From Marchantia polymorpha subsp. ruderalis (taxonomy: Eukaryota > Streptophyta > Marchantiopsida > Marchantiales > Marchantiaceae), in the NCBI GenBank assembly GCA_037833965.1, contig AP031355.1, positions 17,943,501-18,007,500 of the forward strand: DNA of 64,000 bases. Direction: 5' to 3'. The notes under the pieces were generated by a model. It had not been told where the DNA came from. It ran no database searches and saw nothing but the letters and a program-made list of their open reading frames with translations. Shown in pieces: positions 25,317 through 35,821 of the stretch. The translations under genes and the position numbers were made by a program. Numbering within the stretch: position 1 is the stretch's first letter; each line of letters begins with the position of its first letter.

Positions 25317-26844
25317 CTAGTTCTTCTTGGAGCAGACTTTGCGGATCTCTCCCTGGGATCCGGTCAGAACCTGAATCCTTCCCATCTTCTGCATAGCCAG
25401 TCCGAATTGGCTGAAAAACTTCGAGCTCGGGGATCGAACAAGATCCAGCACTTGCTTCAAACCGCTGCTTGTGGAGATGAGAGCATCGTCCGACTTGAAG
25501 ATGGCCTTGTGATCCAGAACGTTAGTGAAGTAGTTGATGTCAAAGGTCTGGCCTCCCTTGCTTGAATCCAGAGCGACGAATTTGTTGGCGCTGCTGGCGG
25601 AGTTGGGACACACTCCTCTCTTCTCCGTGACGTAAGTGATGTTGAGATAAGGGTCGGCACCCCTCGCGCTTCTGGGAAAGTTATAGATGCGGGGAGTGAC
25701 CTTGCTGCAGTGGGTAAGTCCGATTGTGTGGGCACCTGAATCGCACCAAATACCACATTTTAGTGCCTGATCATGATTTGTGGATGAATTGCATATTCTG
25801 CCGGCGGTCTAGACCTGGTTGAATCTTATGAAAACCGACTCATTAGGAACTTTGATATTTGACAAATACTCCAAGTCCACCTGAAAGGACGATCAAGTCC
25901 GATTGGCTGAGGCCCTTGCTGTTGAAGTTCTGAAGAAGCTGCCTGAAGCTGAACCCGTCACCCGGAAGATTGCTGGACGCGGCACTTGCGCGCGAAATCG
26001 TTCCATCTCTTCGACCAAGCGGAACCGACCAGCTTGGTCCTCCAATCTGCAATCACATCAGTTGCACAATTGAAATACCTGACTCCAGCGAACGGAAGTG
26101 GCTATCGAAGTTGATAGGAGTTGAGAACATGAAGAGCTTCCAAACCTTCCAGTTATTCCACATGGAGACCTCAGGAAAAGTTGTTTGTAGCATGGAAGCC
26201 ATGTTTCTGGAGGAACACTGTCAGTCATGGTCTTCCTTGAAACTAGATATGCAATGAAGAAGGTAAGGGCAAAACATACAGTGGCGATGGCATCTCTAGC
26301 TGCTAGAGCCAGGATATCGGAGCACGAGAAAACTCCGGGACAAGTTCTCTCTAATGCTGCCTTCGCTTGATCGATGATTCCAAATCCTTGGAGTGAAAGA
26401 TTTGGTGGTGCATCCTTCTCCGCCTTGTTACCAGGAGTCGAAGATAGAAGCACTGATCCATCGCATCCCTGCGACAGCGACTCGTGAGTTCTTAGCGGTT
26501 GTACAAGTGGCAGCATACAATTACGAGCTGCAAAGTGGACACCAGAAGTTTGGCATCTCGGGAAATCTAAAATCTAGACCATGTGAGTGAGTCATGACCA
26601 CTTGAATAATTCTGGTACATTTGATTCCAAAAATCCTTACATTGACAAAACAATCGTGGAAATGCAATCGGAGAAGGCCGGCTGCATTCCTTCTATCACT
26701 GCGAACAGCCGCGCTGACCACGTTGGCAACAGCTTGCACACCACCGGGACAGCTCTTTGCGTAGAAGCTCTGAGATAGCTGCGCGTCTGCCGTGGCAGCG
26801 TATAAAATCGCCAGTCCAATGAAAAGGTAGATTGAAGACGTCAT
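25317..26844 (-). CDS. Class III secretory peroxidase, gene 3
   Basis: Exons: 26844-26641, 26468-26280, 26046-25881, 25735-25317, giving 978 coding bases and 325 residues. Introns are 172, 233 and 145 bp. The precursor starts [21 protein letters not shown], two residues shorter than gene 2, with the mature end QLSQSF. All key residues are present: [40 protein letters not shown] and the last cysteine in KVCSKKN. It differs from gene 2 in exon 4 ([18 protein letters not shown]); the N-glycosylation site survives as NIT. Exon 2, intron 2 and exon 3 resemble gene 2, whereas the 5' end and intron 3 resemble gene 5. It is complete and expected to be active; near-identity with neighbours suggests overlapping roles. 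Confidence 0.95.
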
Positions 26845-26997
26845 CTTATTAATTCTAGTCTAAATTATATCTGAACAGGAACGAAGGCATGTCAGAAACC
26901 TCATTCTCAAAAGTAGATGCTGATTTCAGAAGTATCTGCAAGTCGTGACAAGAGTACCATTCGAAACCGTGAAGTAACAGAAGCGGTTCATCCTTTG

Positions 26998-27030
26998 CTC
27001 ACCGTGATTTTGAGCATCTAGCTCAGCCGA
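26998..27030 (-). promoter_or_regulatory. Leader element with 5' splice donor, gene 3
   Basis: The coding strand reads GAGCTAGATGCTCAAAATCACG then GTGAGC, with the leader exon end at 27003. It is about 155 bp upstream of the ATG. The likely acceptor is AATTAATAAG directly before ATG 26844. It is more diverged within the leader than in gene 2 or 4, but the donor is intact. Confidence 0.5.
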
Positions 27031-27114
27031 GCTTGAAAGAAGCTGGTGCTGAGTGCTGCTGGTGCTGAAAGCCTGGGAGAGGTCAACTGTGAATGATCCG
27101 ATGATTTCATTCTT

Positions 27115-27121
27115 CTTATAG
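27115..27121 (-). promoter_or_regulatory. Probable TATA box of gene 3
   Basis: CTATAAG on the coding strand, in the same context (CAACACCTATAAGA) as in genes 2 and 4. Confidence 0.5.
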
Positions 27122-27780
27122 GTGTTGAATTCATGGTCTGACTCCAGTCGCCACTGACCCGGCATAACTCCTGCAAACCAAGGAATTGGAGACCTTTCCT
27201 CCTCCATGTGGGGATCTCAAACTTCTATCGAACCTGATTGCAGATAGCACCTGGTTTTGGAATCTTGCCGAAAAGCTCAATGGTTGCCTCGACGAGCACA
27301 GGCTGCTTGTGTATATTGGCTTGGGTGACTGGCTGGCATAAGTTTTCAAATATAACCCAGCCGGAACAGCACTCTGCATCTATGCACCATTGACAAGCTT
27401 CATCTCGTAGAGTAAACTCTGGCCCAGTTGGAACCTTCCACGACTGAGCTGCAATCAAGGACTCACTTGATGTCCTTTATAATTCAATAAGAAAGGAGCG
27501 TACATTCGGAGGGATACTGCAAGTGAGAAATCAGGTCCTTCGAAAAAAGACATTCAGAATTAGATTCCACCGACTTCAATTCAACCTCAATTCTGTCTGC
27601 AGTGACATACATAATGCGGCACGTTCAGTATTAAAGTCATTATGGCTTACTCCGAGCAAAGCATATTGCTCACAGAATCTGCTCACTAAAGTTTGTACCA
27701 AACATACGCTTTTTGTTTATCAAGGTTAGAAGGCGCTGACAGTCACAACAAATGAATCGACTGAGGTATGGATCACTCCT

Positions 27781-27829
27781 CGGCTTTTCGGTTACTTCTT
27801 CACGTACAAAAGAAGTAACCGAAAAGCCG
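27781..27829. repeat. Perfect 20-bp inverted repeat (hairpin)
   Basis: The left arm at 27781-27800 (CGGCTTTTCGGTTACTTCTT) is perfectly complementary to 27810-27829, with a 9-base loop. Equivalent places in units 2, 4 and 5 keep only parts of one arm (CTCGGCTT, AAAAGAAGTAA). Confidence 0.9.
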
Positions 27830-27959
27830 GAATATATATTAATTTATTTAATTATGTATTTATTTCATCCACATCTGGTATTGTTTGGAACACCTTCTGA
27901 TTTGAAGCTCCCAAAAAATCACGAAATACTTTAGATCTTAAATATATGAACACGAGCTA

Positions 27960-28900
27960 AGTGTCAAAATGCTTCTAGTGCGAATATGCCCAAAGTGGCC
28001 AAAAAAAAGTGTTGCAAATAAATGGATACATCTGCTCCAAATAAGTCTAAGAAGTGAAAAACTACGGATATATTTGACTAAAATTGATGATTAAATGTCC
28101 CTACGAAAAAATTAAAGACGTGAAAATTTGCTGGTACTATACGTGCAGATTGAGAATGATTACAAGATCCAATATGGCACAAACAGAATTCACAAAAACT
28201 AATCTTCAGTGCCACATTGAAAAGTTAGGAAGGCAAAATTACGTACACAGAGAGTCAAATTAGCAAGAGAAATTTGTCGTCAAATTGTCAAAAATGTCGA
28301 AACAGCTGTTAACAGTGAGCTGTGAGCAACGGTGGTAAGACAAGTGGCAACTAACACAAGCTTGAGGTGGCGAGACAAATTTCAGTAGAGGAATGATAGC
28401 AAAGACAAGTGGCAAAATACAAAAATGAATGGTCGTAGAATTAAAAAACAGTTTTGATTTAAAATTATATTTTTGTACTCATGAGGTATCTTATTTCTTA
28501 CATTTGGAAAAAAATATTGAAGAAAAATGAAAATATGAAAAATGAAAATTCTTCAATATTATTATGTTCAGATCATATATGCTTATTTCTTTCTTTATAT
28601 ATATTTATATTTCATGTGTTTATTTCTTTCTCCATATATATTTATATTTCATGTATGTATTTCTTTCTTCGTATATATTTATATTTTATGCATGTCTGTC
28701 CTCACATTTTAATTATTTTTTTCTTTACATTACAATAAATATTTTTTATGTATTCAATTTTGAACATTGTAATAAACAGCAAAAATTTTTTTATTTTATT
28801 TTATATATTGATATTTAGTTCTTTTGATATATATTTTTTTCTTTCAATCCATTTTATTGCATGATCGATGGATTGATTGGTTGGTTTTAATTAAATATTG
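27960..28900. other. AT-rich spacer with a minisatellite
   Basis: No gene is recognised. The two overlapping frames at 28481-28818 are rich in Ile, Phe and Tyr and come from the TATATTTATATTTCATG repeat listed separately. Confidence 0.55.
28575..28695 (+). repeat. AT-rich minisatellite, about 40-bp unit, three copies
   Basis: TATTTCTTTCTTTATATATATTTATATTTCATG-type sequence is repeated three times with small changes (copies begin near 28584, 28620 and 28657). Confidence 0.8.
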
Positions 28901-28919
28901 AATAATTGATTTATGATTT

Positions 28920-28955
28920 TGTTATCTTAATTATCATGAGATAATTAAGATAACA
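28920..28955. repeat. Perfect 16-bp inverted repeat
   Basis: TGTTATCTTAATTATC, loop ATGA, GATAATTAAGATAACA. It stands just left of the 5S-like sequence and could mark the end of an inserted element, but no matching right end was found. Confidence 0.85.
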
Positions 28956-28973
28956 GAACCCCCCGGGACCCTT

Positions 28974-28999
28974 TCCTTGACGTGATATCAATCACGTCA
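28974..28999. repeat. Inverted repeat TGACGTGAT / ATCACGTCA
   Basis: A 9-bp perfect stem with a 4-base loop lies directly upstream of the 5S-like sequence. Each arm contains an ACGT core as bound by plant bZIP factors; any binding is speculation. Confidence 0.7.
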
Positions 29000-29004
29000 G
29001 GACT

Positions 29005-29095
29005 GGTGTATCCCAGATCTCAGAAAGCTGCGGTTAAGCACCCTTGGCACGGAATAGGTCTGGGATGGGTGACCTTTACTCTGTGGAACTTCCGC
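29005..29095 (+). pseudogene. 5S rRNA-like sequence (decayed 5S gene or Cassandra-type LTR fragment)
   Basis: The stretch with ATCCCAGATCTCAGAA, CTGCGGTTAAGC, CTTGG and CTGGGATGGGTGACC follows the order of plant 5S rRNA, including the 3' internal promoter region GGATGGGTGACC. The first third and the 3' end are not conserved and the expected closing stem is absent, so it is not a working 5S gene. 5S-like segments are also known inside LTRs of Cassandra TRIM elements. Which of the two applies cannot be settled here. Confidence 0.65.
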
Positions 29096-30147
29096 AAATC
29101 AAACATGAAAAAGTTCCTAAAGTAGTCCGAGTCAGAGTCCTTTTTATTTTTAGGGGGTTAATTCTATGAATGCGTTCGAAATGTGTTCCCCCCCTTTGAT
29201 TTCAGAATATCTCAACGGTTCAGATCATACTTCTCGGCAGAGGATATTTTCCGATTCATTGCGCAAAGTTCCAGCCGCCTCTCTCACAGTTTTGGTTAGT
29301 GAGACTGAATGCAATACGAGGTACGATGTCAGCAGTACGAGGTAAATTAAAGGTAAGTGGTCTTTATCTTCTAGCCTAAGAAACAGCGAACCCAGATTCA
29401 AGTCACCTCAATCAGTGCACCTCACAAGGACTAGTAATGTTACCACGAAAGACAGAGACCTCAACACGTCAAAACTCATTGGCGAATATTTCAAACATAA
29501 ACACTACTTCATTCAGTTTCACTGTTCGAGAATGATACAACCATGAAACCACAGAAGTAGATAAATCTTAATGAAAACGTCGATCATGCTGCAGCTACTA
29601 GTTCCATTCCGAAATGCTGTAGTTCAGTTTATAATTTTCATAAAAGCTTGAATGAACGAGCTTCATGGTGGGCTTCGATCTCAAAACGCAATGAAGCAAA
29701 GAATGCTGCCTGTGAAAATGTCCAACTGATACATTATTAGTACAGCAGACTATCTTCCCAAGGTCTTCAAAAAAATTGGATAGGACTAATCCATTTGTTC
29801 ACTTTTTCCTCTATCTAACAACTCTAGAGAACTCATACGATATCCTAGCTAATTTTGAACTCTCTCAGACTGCGAACATACTTCTTCCTTATCACTACTT
29901 TGAATTCAGGTTCACTATTAAAGCTCACCCTGTTGGTTAAAAAAACTTCGCCGAAATGGCGAGCTTGGAGCTCGCTCCCGTCCATGAAGTCCTGAAGCAC
30001 GAGGTCCTCAATGCCCAGGTGCCTCAAGAGAACTGGGACGTGATACACTTAAGCACTTACATTGGGAAGTGCTTTGCTTAAGAAGAGTGTAGTCTGGGTC
30101 CACTAAAACACTTTAACAACTTAAAGAAACAATTTTCAGCTTATGCT

Positions 30148-31687
30148 CTAGTTCTTCTTGGAGCAGACTTTGCGGATCTCTCCCTGGGATCCGGTCAGAA
30201 CCTGAATCCTTCCCATCTTCTGCATAGCCAGACCGAATTGGCTGAAAAACTTCGAGCTCGGGGATCGAACAAGATCCAGCACTTGCTTCAAACCGCTGCT
30301 TGTGGAGATGAGAGCATCGTCCGACTTGAAGATGGCCTTGTGGTCCAGAACGTTAGTGAAGTAGTTGATGTCAAAGGTCTGGCCTCCCTTGCTTGAATCC
30401 AGAGCGACGAATTTGTTGGCGCTGCTGGCGGAGTTGGGACACACTCCTCTCTTCTCTGTGACGTAAGTGGTGTTGAGATAAGGGTCGGCACCACTCGCGC
30501 TTCTGGGAAAGTTATAGATGCGGGGAGTGACCTTGCTGCAGTGGGTAAGTCCGATTGTGTGGGCACCTGAATCGCACAAATACCCACATTTTAGTGCAAG
30601 ATCAAGATTTGTGGATGAATTGCATATTCTCCTGGCGGTTATGGCATCGGGAAATATTATATCATTGTGATGCTTGAGTACGAACTTTGAGATTTGGAGT
30701 AATTCCTAAGTCCACCTGAAAGGACGATCAAGTCCGATTGGCTGAGGCCCTTGCTATTGAAGTTCTGAAGAAGCTGCCTGAAGCTGAACCCGTCACCCGG
30801 AAGATTGCTGGACGCGGCACTTGCGCGCGAAATCGTTCCATCCCTTCGACCGAGGGGAACCGTCCAGCTTGGACCTCCAATCTGCAATCATATCAATTGC
30901 ACAGTTGAAAAGCTTGAAGCCAGTGTACGCAAATGGCTGTCGAGGATGATAGCAACCAAGAAAGAAGAAGAAGAACAGCTTCCGCATAGAGCCATGAGGA
31001 GTCACACGACTTGTTTGAAACACGTAAGTGATGTCTCTGTTAAAACACAGTGAGTCGTTGTCTTCCTCGAAACATGTAAGGAAAAAGGTCAGAGCAGAAC
31101 GTACAGTGGCGATGGCATCTCTTGCTGCTAGGGCCAGGATATCGGAGCACGAGAAAACACCGGGACAAGTTCTCTCTAATGCTGCCTTCGCTTGATCAAT
31201 GATTCCAAATCCTTGAAGTGAAAGATTTGGTGGTGCATCCTTTTCTGCCTTATTTCCAGGAGTTGAAGCCAGAAGCACTGATCCATCGCATCCCTGCAGC
31301 AGAAAAAAAATTAGTTTTTGCGGTGTCACCAATGGCTGCATGACTTGACGAGCTGACAATTTGACATCAGAAGTTTTGCGTATTGAAGACTCTGGAAGTC
31401 TAGAATGTTGACCATGTGACTGAGCCATGATCACTTGAATAGAGAATTCTGATAGATCCAAAGCAACAAAGCCTTACATTGACAAAACAATCGTGGAAAT
31501 GCAATCGGAGAAGGCCGGCGGCATTTCTTCTGTCACTGCGAACAGCCGCGCTGACCACGTTGGCAACAGCTTGCACACCACCGGGACAGCTCTTTGCGTA
31601 GAAGCTCTGAGATAGCTGCGCGTCTGCCGTGGCAGCGTACAAAATTGCCAGTCCAATGGAAAGGTAGATTGAGGGCGCCATCTTCAT
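30148..31687 (-). CDS. Class III secretory peroxidase, gene 4
   Basis: Exons: 31687-31478, 31293-31105, 30881-30716, 30566-30148, giving 984 coding bases and 327 residues. Introns are 184, 223 and 149 bp. Exon 1 and about 130 bp before it are almost identical to gene 2 ([23 protein letters not shown]), whereas exon 2 ([13 protein letters not shown]), intron 2 and exon 3 ([12 protein letters not shown]) match gene 5. The catalytic Arg and His in [10 protein letters not shown], the proximal His in GAHTIG, eight cysteines and the NTT glycosylation site are present. No disruption is seen, and an active secreted enzyme is expected. Confidence 0.95.
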
Positions 31688-31688
31688 C

Positions 31689-31892
31689 CTGAAAACTAAA
31701 TCTAGTCTAAAGTTTATCTGAACAGAACGAAGTACAGTCAGAACCTTCAGACGCAAAAGTAGATGCTGATTATAGAGGTATGAGCAAGTCATGAGAAGTT
31801 TGAATCCACCTTAGAGTACAGGGACCAGTAGAGAAATACCAGTATGAGAATTGGTTACCCTTCTGCTCACCGTGTTGTTAAGCAGCTAGCTC
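31689..31892 (-). promoter_or_regulatory. Leader element and probable 5'UTR intron, gene 4
   Basis: The leader GAGCTAGCTGCTTAACAACACG ends at 31871 with donor GTGAGC. The acceptor TTTTCAG lies one base before ATG 31687. The implied intron is 182 bp, the same as gene 2. Confidence 0.6.
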
Positions 31893-31982
31893 AGCCGAGC
31901 TTGAAAGAAGCTGGGGCTGAGTGCTGCTGGTGCTGAAAGCCTGGGAGAGGTCAACTGTGAATTATCCGATGATTGCAATCTT

Positions 31983-31989
31983 CTTATAG
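31983..31989 (-). promoter_or_regulatory. Probable TATA box of gene 4
   Basis: CTATAAG on the coding strand in the conserved context CAACACCTATAAGAAG. Confidence 0.5.
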
Positions 31990-32690
31990 GTGTTGAATCC
32001 ATGGTCCGACTCCGGTCGCCACTGACCCGGCATAATTCCTGCAAAGCAAGGAGTGAGAGTCTTTTCCTCCTCCATCTGGGGATCTGGAACTTCTATCCAG
32101 CCTGACTGCAGATAGCACCTGGTCTTGGAATCTTACCGAAAAGCTCAATGGTTGTGTCCACGAACACAGGCTGCTTGCGGACAGGTTGTTGGCCAGCTTA
32201 AATTTATGAACATCAGCCAGCCGGAACAACTCTGCATGTTTGCACCTTCGACAGGCTTCAACTTGTACAGTAGAAGCAGGCCGAGGACTGAGCCGCGCTA
32301 AAAGAATCATTTCATGTGCTTTATAATCCAGAAGGGAAACACCATACATTCCAAGTGCAAGTCAGCGATGGCGAACTTCCAAAAAAGACATGCAGGCATA
32401 GATTCCACCGACCTCAATTCTCCCTGCAGTGACATATATTATGCGTCAAGATCAGTATGTATACCTTGGCTGGTGTTTAAGAGAATCTAACTGCCCTCAT
32501 CTCTGTGGTGCAAGAGGCATTATGCCTTACTGTACTCGGAGGAATGCATACTGCTCTCCGAATCTGCTCTCTCGAGTATGTACTAAAAACACGCAGTTTT
32601 TATCAATGTCAGAACGAATGATTAGACTCAGGTTATGAAATCACTCCTCGGCTTGATTTATCTCTTGACTTGTAGAATAAATAAAGAAAG

Positions 32691-32692
<2 letters not shown>

Positions 32693-32724
<32 letters not shown>
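32693..32724. repeat. (AT)n microsatellite
   Basis: About sixteen uninterrupted AT units. A similar tract sits at the equivalent place in unit 5 (38305-38334). Confidence 0.95.
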
Positions 32725-32725
<1 letters not shown>

Positions 32726-32726
<1 letters not shown>

Positions 32727-32759
32727 CAAATACACATTACAGCCGGTAATGTGTATTTG
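32726..32759. repeat. 14-bp inverted repeat beside the AT microsatellite
   Basis: CAAATACACATTAC and GTAATGTGTATTTG flank a short AGCCG loop. Confidence 0.85.
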
Positions 32760-32999
32760 TCTAGCGTGAACTGTTCTTCAGATCTGGGGTTGGAACGCAT
32801 TTCTCTGATATCGCCCATATCGAGTATTCTCCACCTGAGATCTAGTCTAGGGGATGTCTCCTTGCTGGGATCTATGTACTCAGTAATTCATCCAAATTCC
32901 ACTTCTGCTCCTGTCTCACATGTTTCCTCCACAAAGCACAACATGTTTTGAACACCTTGAAATTTGAACCTCCGAACAAATCATGAGATACTTTTGATA

Positions 33000-34990
33000 T
33001 CAGATATATGTATATCATACAACTTTCTCTCTACCACATTTAGCCACTACCTTTGGGCGTAAGATAAACTAGAAAGGATAAAGAATATTCTGCCCCATTT
33101 TCATCATGTCTCAGCGATTGGGCCCAAAGACTCTTCTGAGAATATCTCACCTCCATCAATAAAATACACCCACCTACATATCTTTCTAATATGTCTACCT
33201 TGTGCACACTTCAACACTTGATGAGCGAGAAAATGTAGTCCTAAGTAACCTCTAACTTCCTTCCAACTTGTATCTACTGTGTGATCATAACTAACATAGT
33301 AGGAAGATTTTTTATTTTCCTCCGTATACAACTCGGTATTTTCAAAAGAGAAATGTGCAAGTCAAATCACAAAGTTGGATTCAGGTCAAAATTTGTGTTG
33401 TTACATGGTCATCGTTTGGTTTTGAAAAGATCCAGGTTAATCGTTTGAGACATTTTGCATCGATTATGTTGGATTAACCTTTCAAAGGTTCATTGCGTGA
33501 AATCAAAAATTTAGAATTTTTTAATAGAAATTCAACTAAAATCTACATTCAAGATGAAAAATTTGAAGAAATCCAAGATAATATTTCAAATAGATATTCA
33601 TAAAGATTAAACTCAAATTGGAAGATTTTAAACTCAATGCAAATATATTCAACGTGATGTAACATTTTAAAACTTTAAAAAGATTGGATATTTTTTACAA
33701 TACATGTTTAGTTTTCCAAAACACAATGGGAAAATTTGAAAGAAAAATGATGTCGTGAATAAACTAATAAAAATCATTACATAGCCTCAGTCCTCTTCAA
33801 ATGATCACTAGAACCAATTATCTTTAGCTATTATTATATTCGCAAGTTAGGTTAATCTTAAATTTTGGATATGTGCAATGAAAAATGATAAGATGTATTC
33901 TTATGTAACTTAAAAATAAAATTTTTTTAATTGATGATGTTATCAAGTATGCCAAATTTGCACAAAGTTATACTGATTTTCATACTAGAATTTATAAACG
34001 AATTCAATTAATGCTTACACGTATATGGTTGAATCAATTTATTTGAAAAAATGATTGAAATCGAAATATAATAAACAAACTACATTATATCTTGAGGTCA
34101 ATTTAATAATCTAAAGAAAAATTAACATAAATTATCACTTAATTTAATTAATGTTCAAAAATAATGTCAAACGAGTAAAATTTGATACTTTACTGAATCT
34201 AGCTGTTACATTGACCGAGAATATTTCATAAAAAATCAATCGAGCAATTTTTGCGTAAAAATGTGAAAAGGCTAGCAGTTACGCAGTCTTAATATTCTTT
34301 TACTTATATATATTTGATGACAATATATTTCGAATTGAGAACAACTCACAAAAAAATATGTGTAAGATTTTTTAAGATGGTATTTTTTCAAAATAACCAT
34401 TTTGCAAACAGAAATTGAAAAAATTCAAGGATTATCTTTGATAGATATCATGATATATTTTTTACTTGATTTTTAGTGAGATTCAAACGGGGTTGTTAGA
34501 TAACTACACAAACTTATGAAGAAATTCTGAAAAAATTGAGACTGGAAAAATGCTCAAAAACACATGTAAGATTACGAATACCAGAAGATAGAATATCTTA
34601 TTAAAATATTATACAATTAAACGTGGAGATCTGGCTTAAGATTTGGCTGGCTCATTTTAACTAGCATGTGGAAAGAGACGTTCCATTCAAGAATGGCATG
34701 TTTTCAAAAGATTGTCGTCAAGTACAACTAAAGTGGAAGCGTATCAAGAAAAGAAAAGATAAATTCGAGGTCGTATTCTGGTCATCAATTTGTAGATGTC
34801 AATTCTTTTATAATATTTTTTGCTAAGCTACATTTGAGTGAATTATTTGAAATTTGAGAAATACTTGTTTCGACAAGGATATTGGGCACCTTATCTACCC
34901 AAAAATAACTTTTTCATGGTACCAAATTGCATTCACCATTGACTCTATTCATGAGCCTAACTGCAGAAGGCAATGAATCAAATAGTGTGT
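33000..34990. other. AT-rich spacer between units 4 and 5
   Basis: Long A/T-rich sequence with no open frame above 75 codons and no motif. No gene or element ends were recognised. Confidence 0.55.
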
Positions 34991-35821
34991 TCGCTAGTCT
35001 CGCTGTTTTTATGGTACTCTAATTTACTAAACAGCGACCCTTGCCCGGCAAGATAAAGTCCACCGAGTCAGTGCACCTTGCAAGGGGCAGTTCGAAGTTA
35101 CAATGAAAGACAAAGACGTGAACATGGCAACAAGTCGTTGGCGACCATTGCAAAATCAACACATCGAGAATCAGACTGACTGTTGGAGAATACAACCCGC
35201 ACAATGTAGTTCCACCATAGAATGAAACAACGAGACTAGATAAGTCTCGATGAAGACTTCAATCATTTTGCTCTACAAGTTTGCAGTGCGAAAAGATTTA
35301 TGTCAGTTTATTATGTGCTTCAAAGCTCTATGAAAGTGATCAATGGTGGGCTTCGATCTCAAAAACTAATCGAAGCAAAGAATGGTGCCTGCAGGAATTT
35401 CCGCCTGGTACATTATAAGCACAACAGACTATCTTCCCAAGGTCTTGAAGAATTTCATGTGAGACAAATGCAATGTTCATTTCTACCCTTTCTAACAATT
35501 CCAGATAACTCGTAATATTGCCTAGCTAATTTAGAACTCTCTCAGATCGCGATTAAAGTCCTACTTATCACTGCTTTAGATTGAGGTTCAGTACTAAACC
35601 TCACTCTGCTGGCTACAAAACCCTTACCAACGTCACTAGCGTATATCTCGCCAGTTCATGAAGTCTTGAATCACAAAGTTCTCAGTGACTAGCTGCACCA
35701 AGAGAATTGGGAAGTTCTACGTTTAATCATATACAATCGTAAGTGATTTGATAAAGAAGAGTCTAGTCTGAGTCCCCTAAACAAGTTTTACAACTCAAAG
35801 AAACAATTTTCAGCTTATGCT

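Larger units (their letters stand above)
24530..27960. repeat. Tandem duplication block holding peroxidase gene 3
   Basis: Both flanks of gene 3 match those of gene 2. Downstream 24880-25320 parallels 18950-19370, and upstream 27000-27470 parallels 21090-21560. The right end, near 27780, carries a 20-bp hairpin at the place that reads CTCCTCGGCTT in the other units. Confidence 0.7.
29350..33000. repeat. Tandem duplication block holding peroxidase gene 4
   Basis: The downstream flank (29640-30147) matches units 2, 3 and 5 with small indels. The upstream flank to about 32950 includes a decayed copy of the 21105-21553 block and the CTAGCGTGAACTGTTCTTCAG region that parallels 22010 and 38340. 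Confidence 0.7.

Noticed and set aside
28575-28695. Possible CRISPR-like repeat array
   Set aside because: The repeats are contiguous AT-rich minisatellite copies without unique spacers, in eukaryotic DNA.
28481-28818. Hydrophobic Ile/Phe/Tyr-rich frames resembling membrane proteins
   Set aside because: They are translations of an AT-rich minisatellite; the repeats explain the hydrophobicity.
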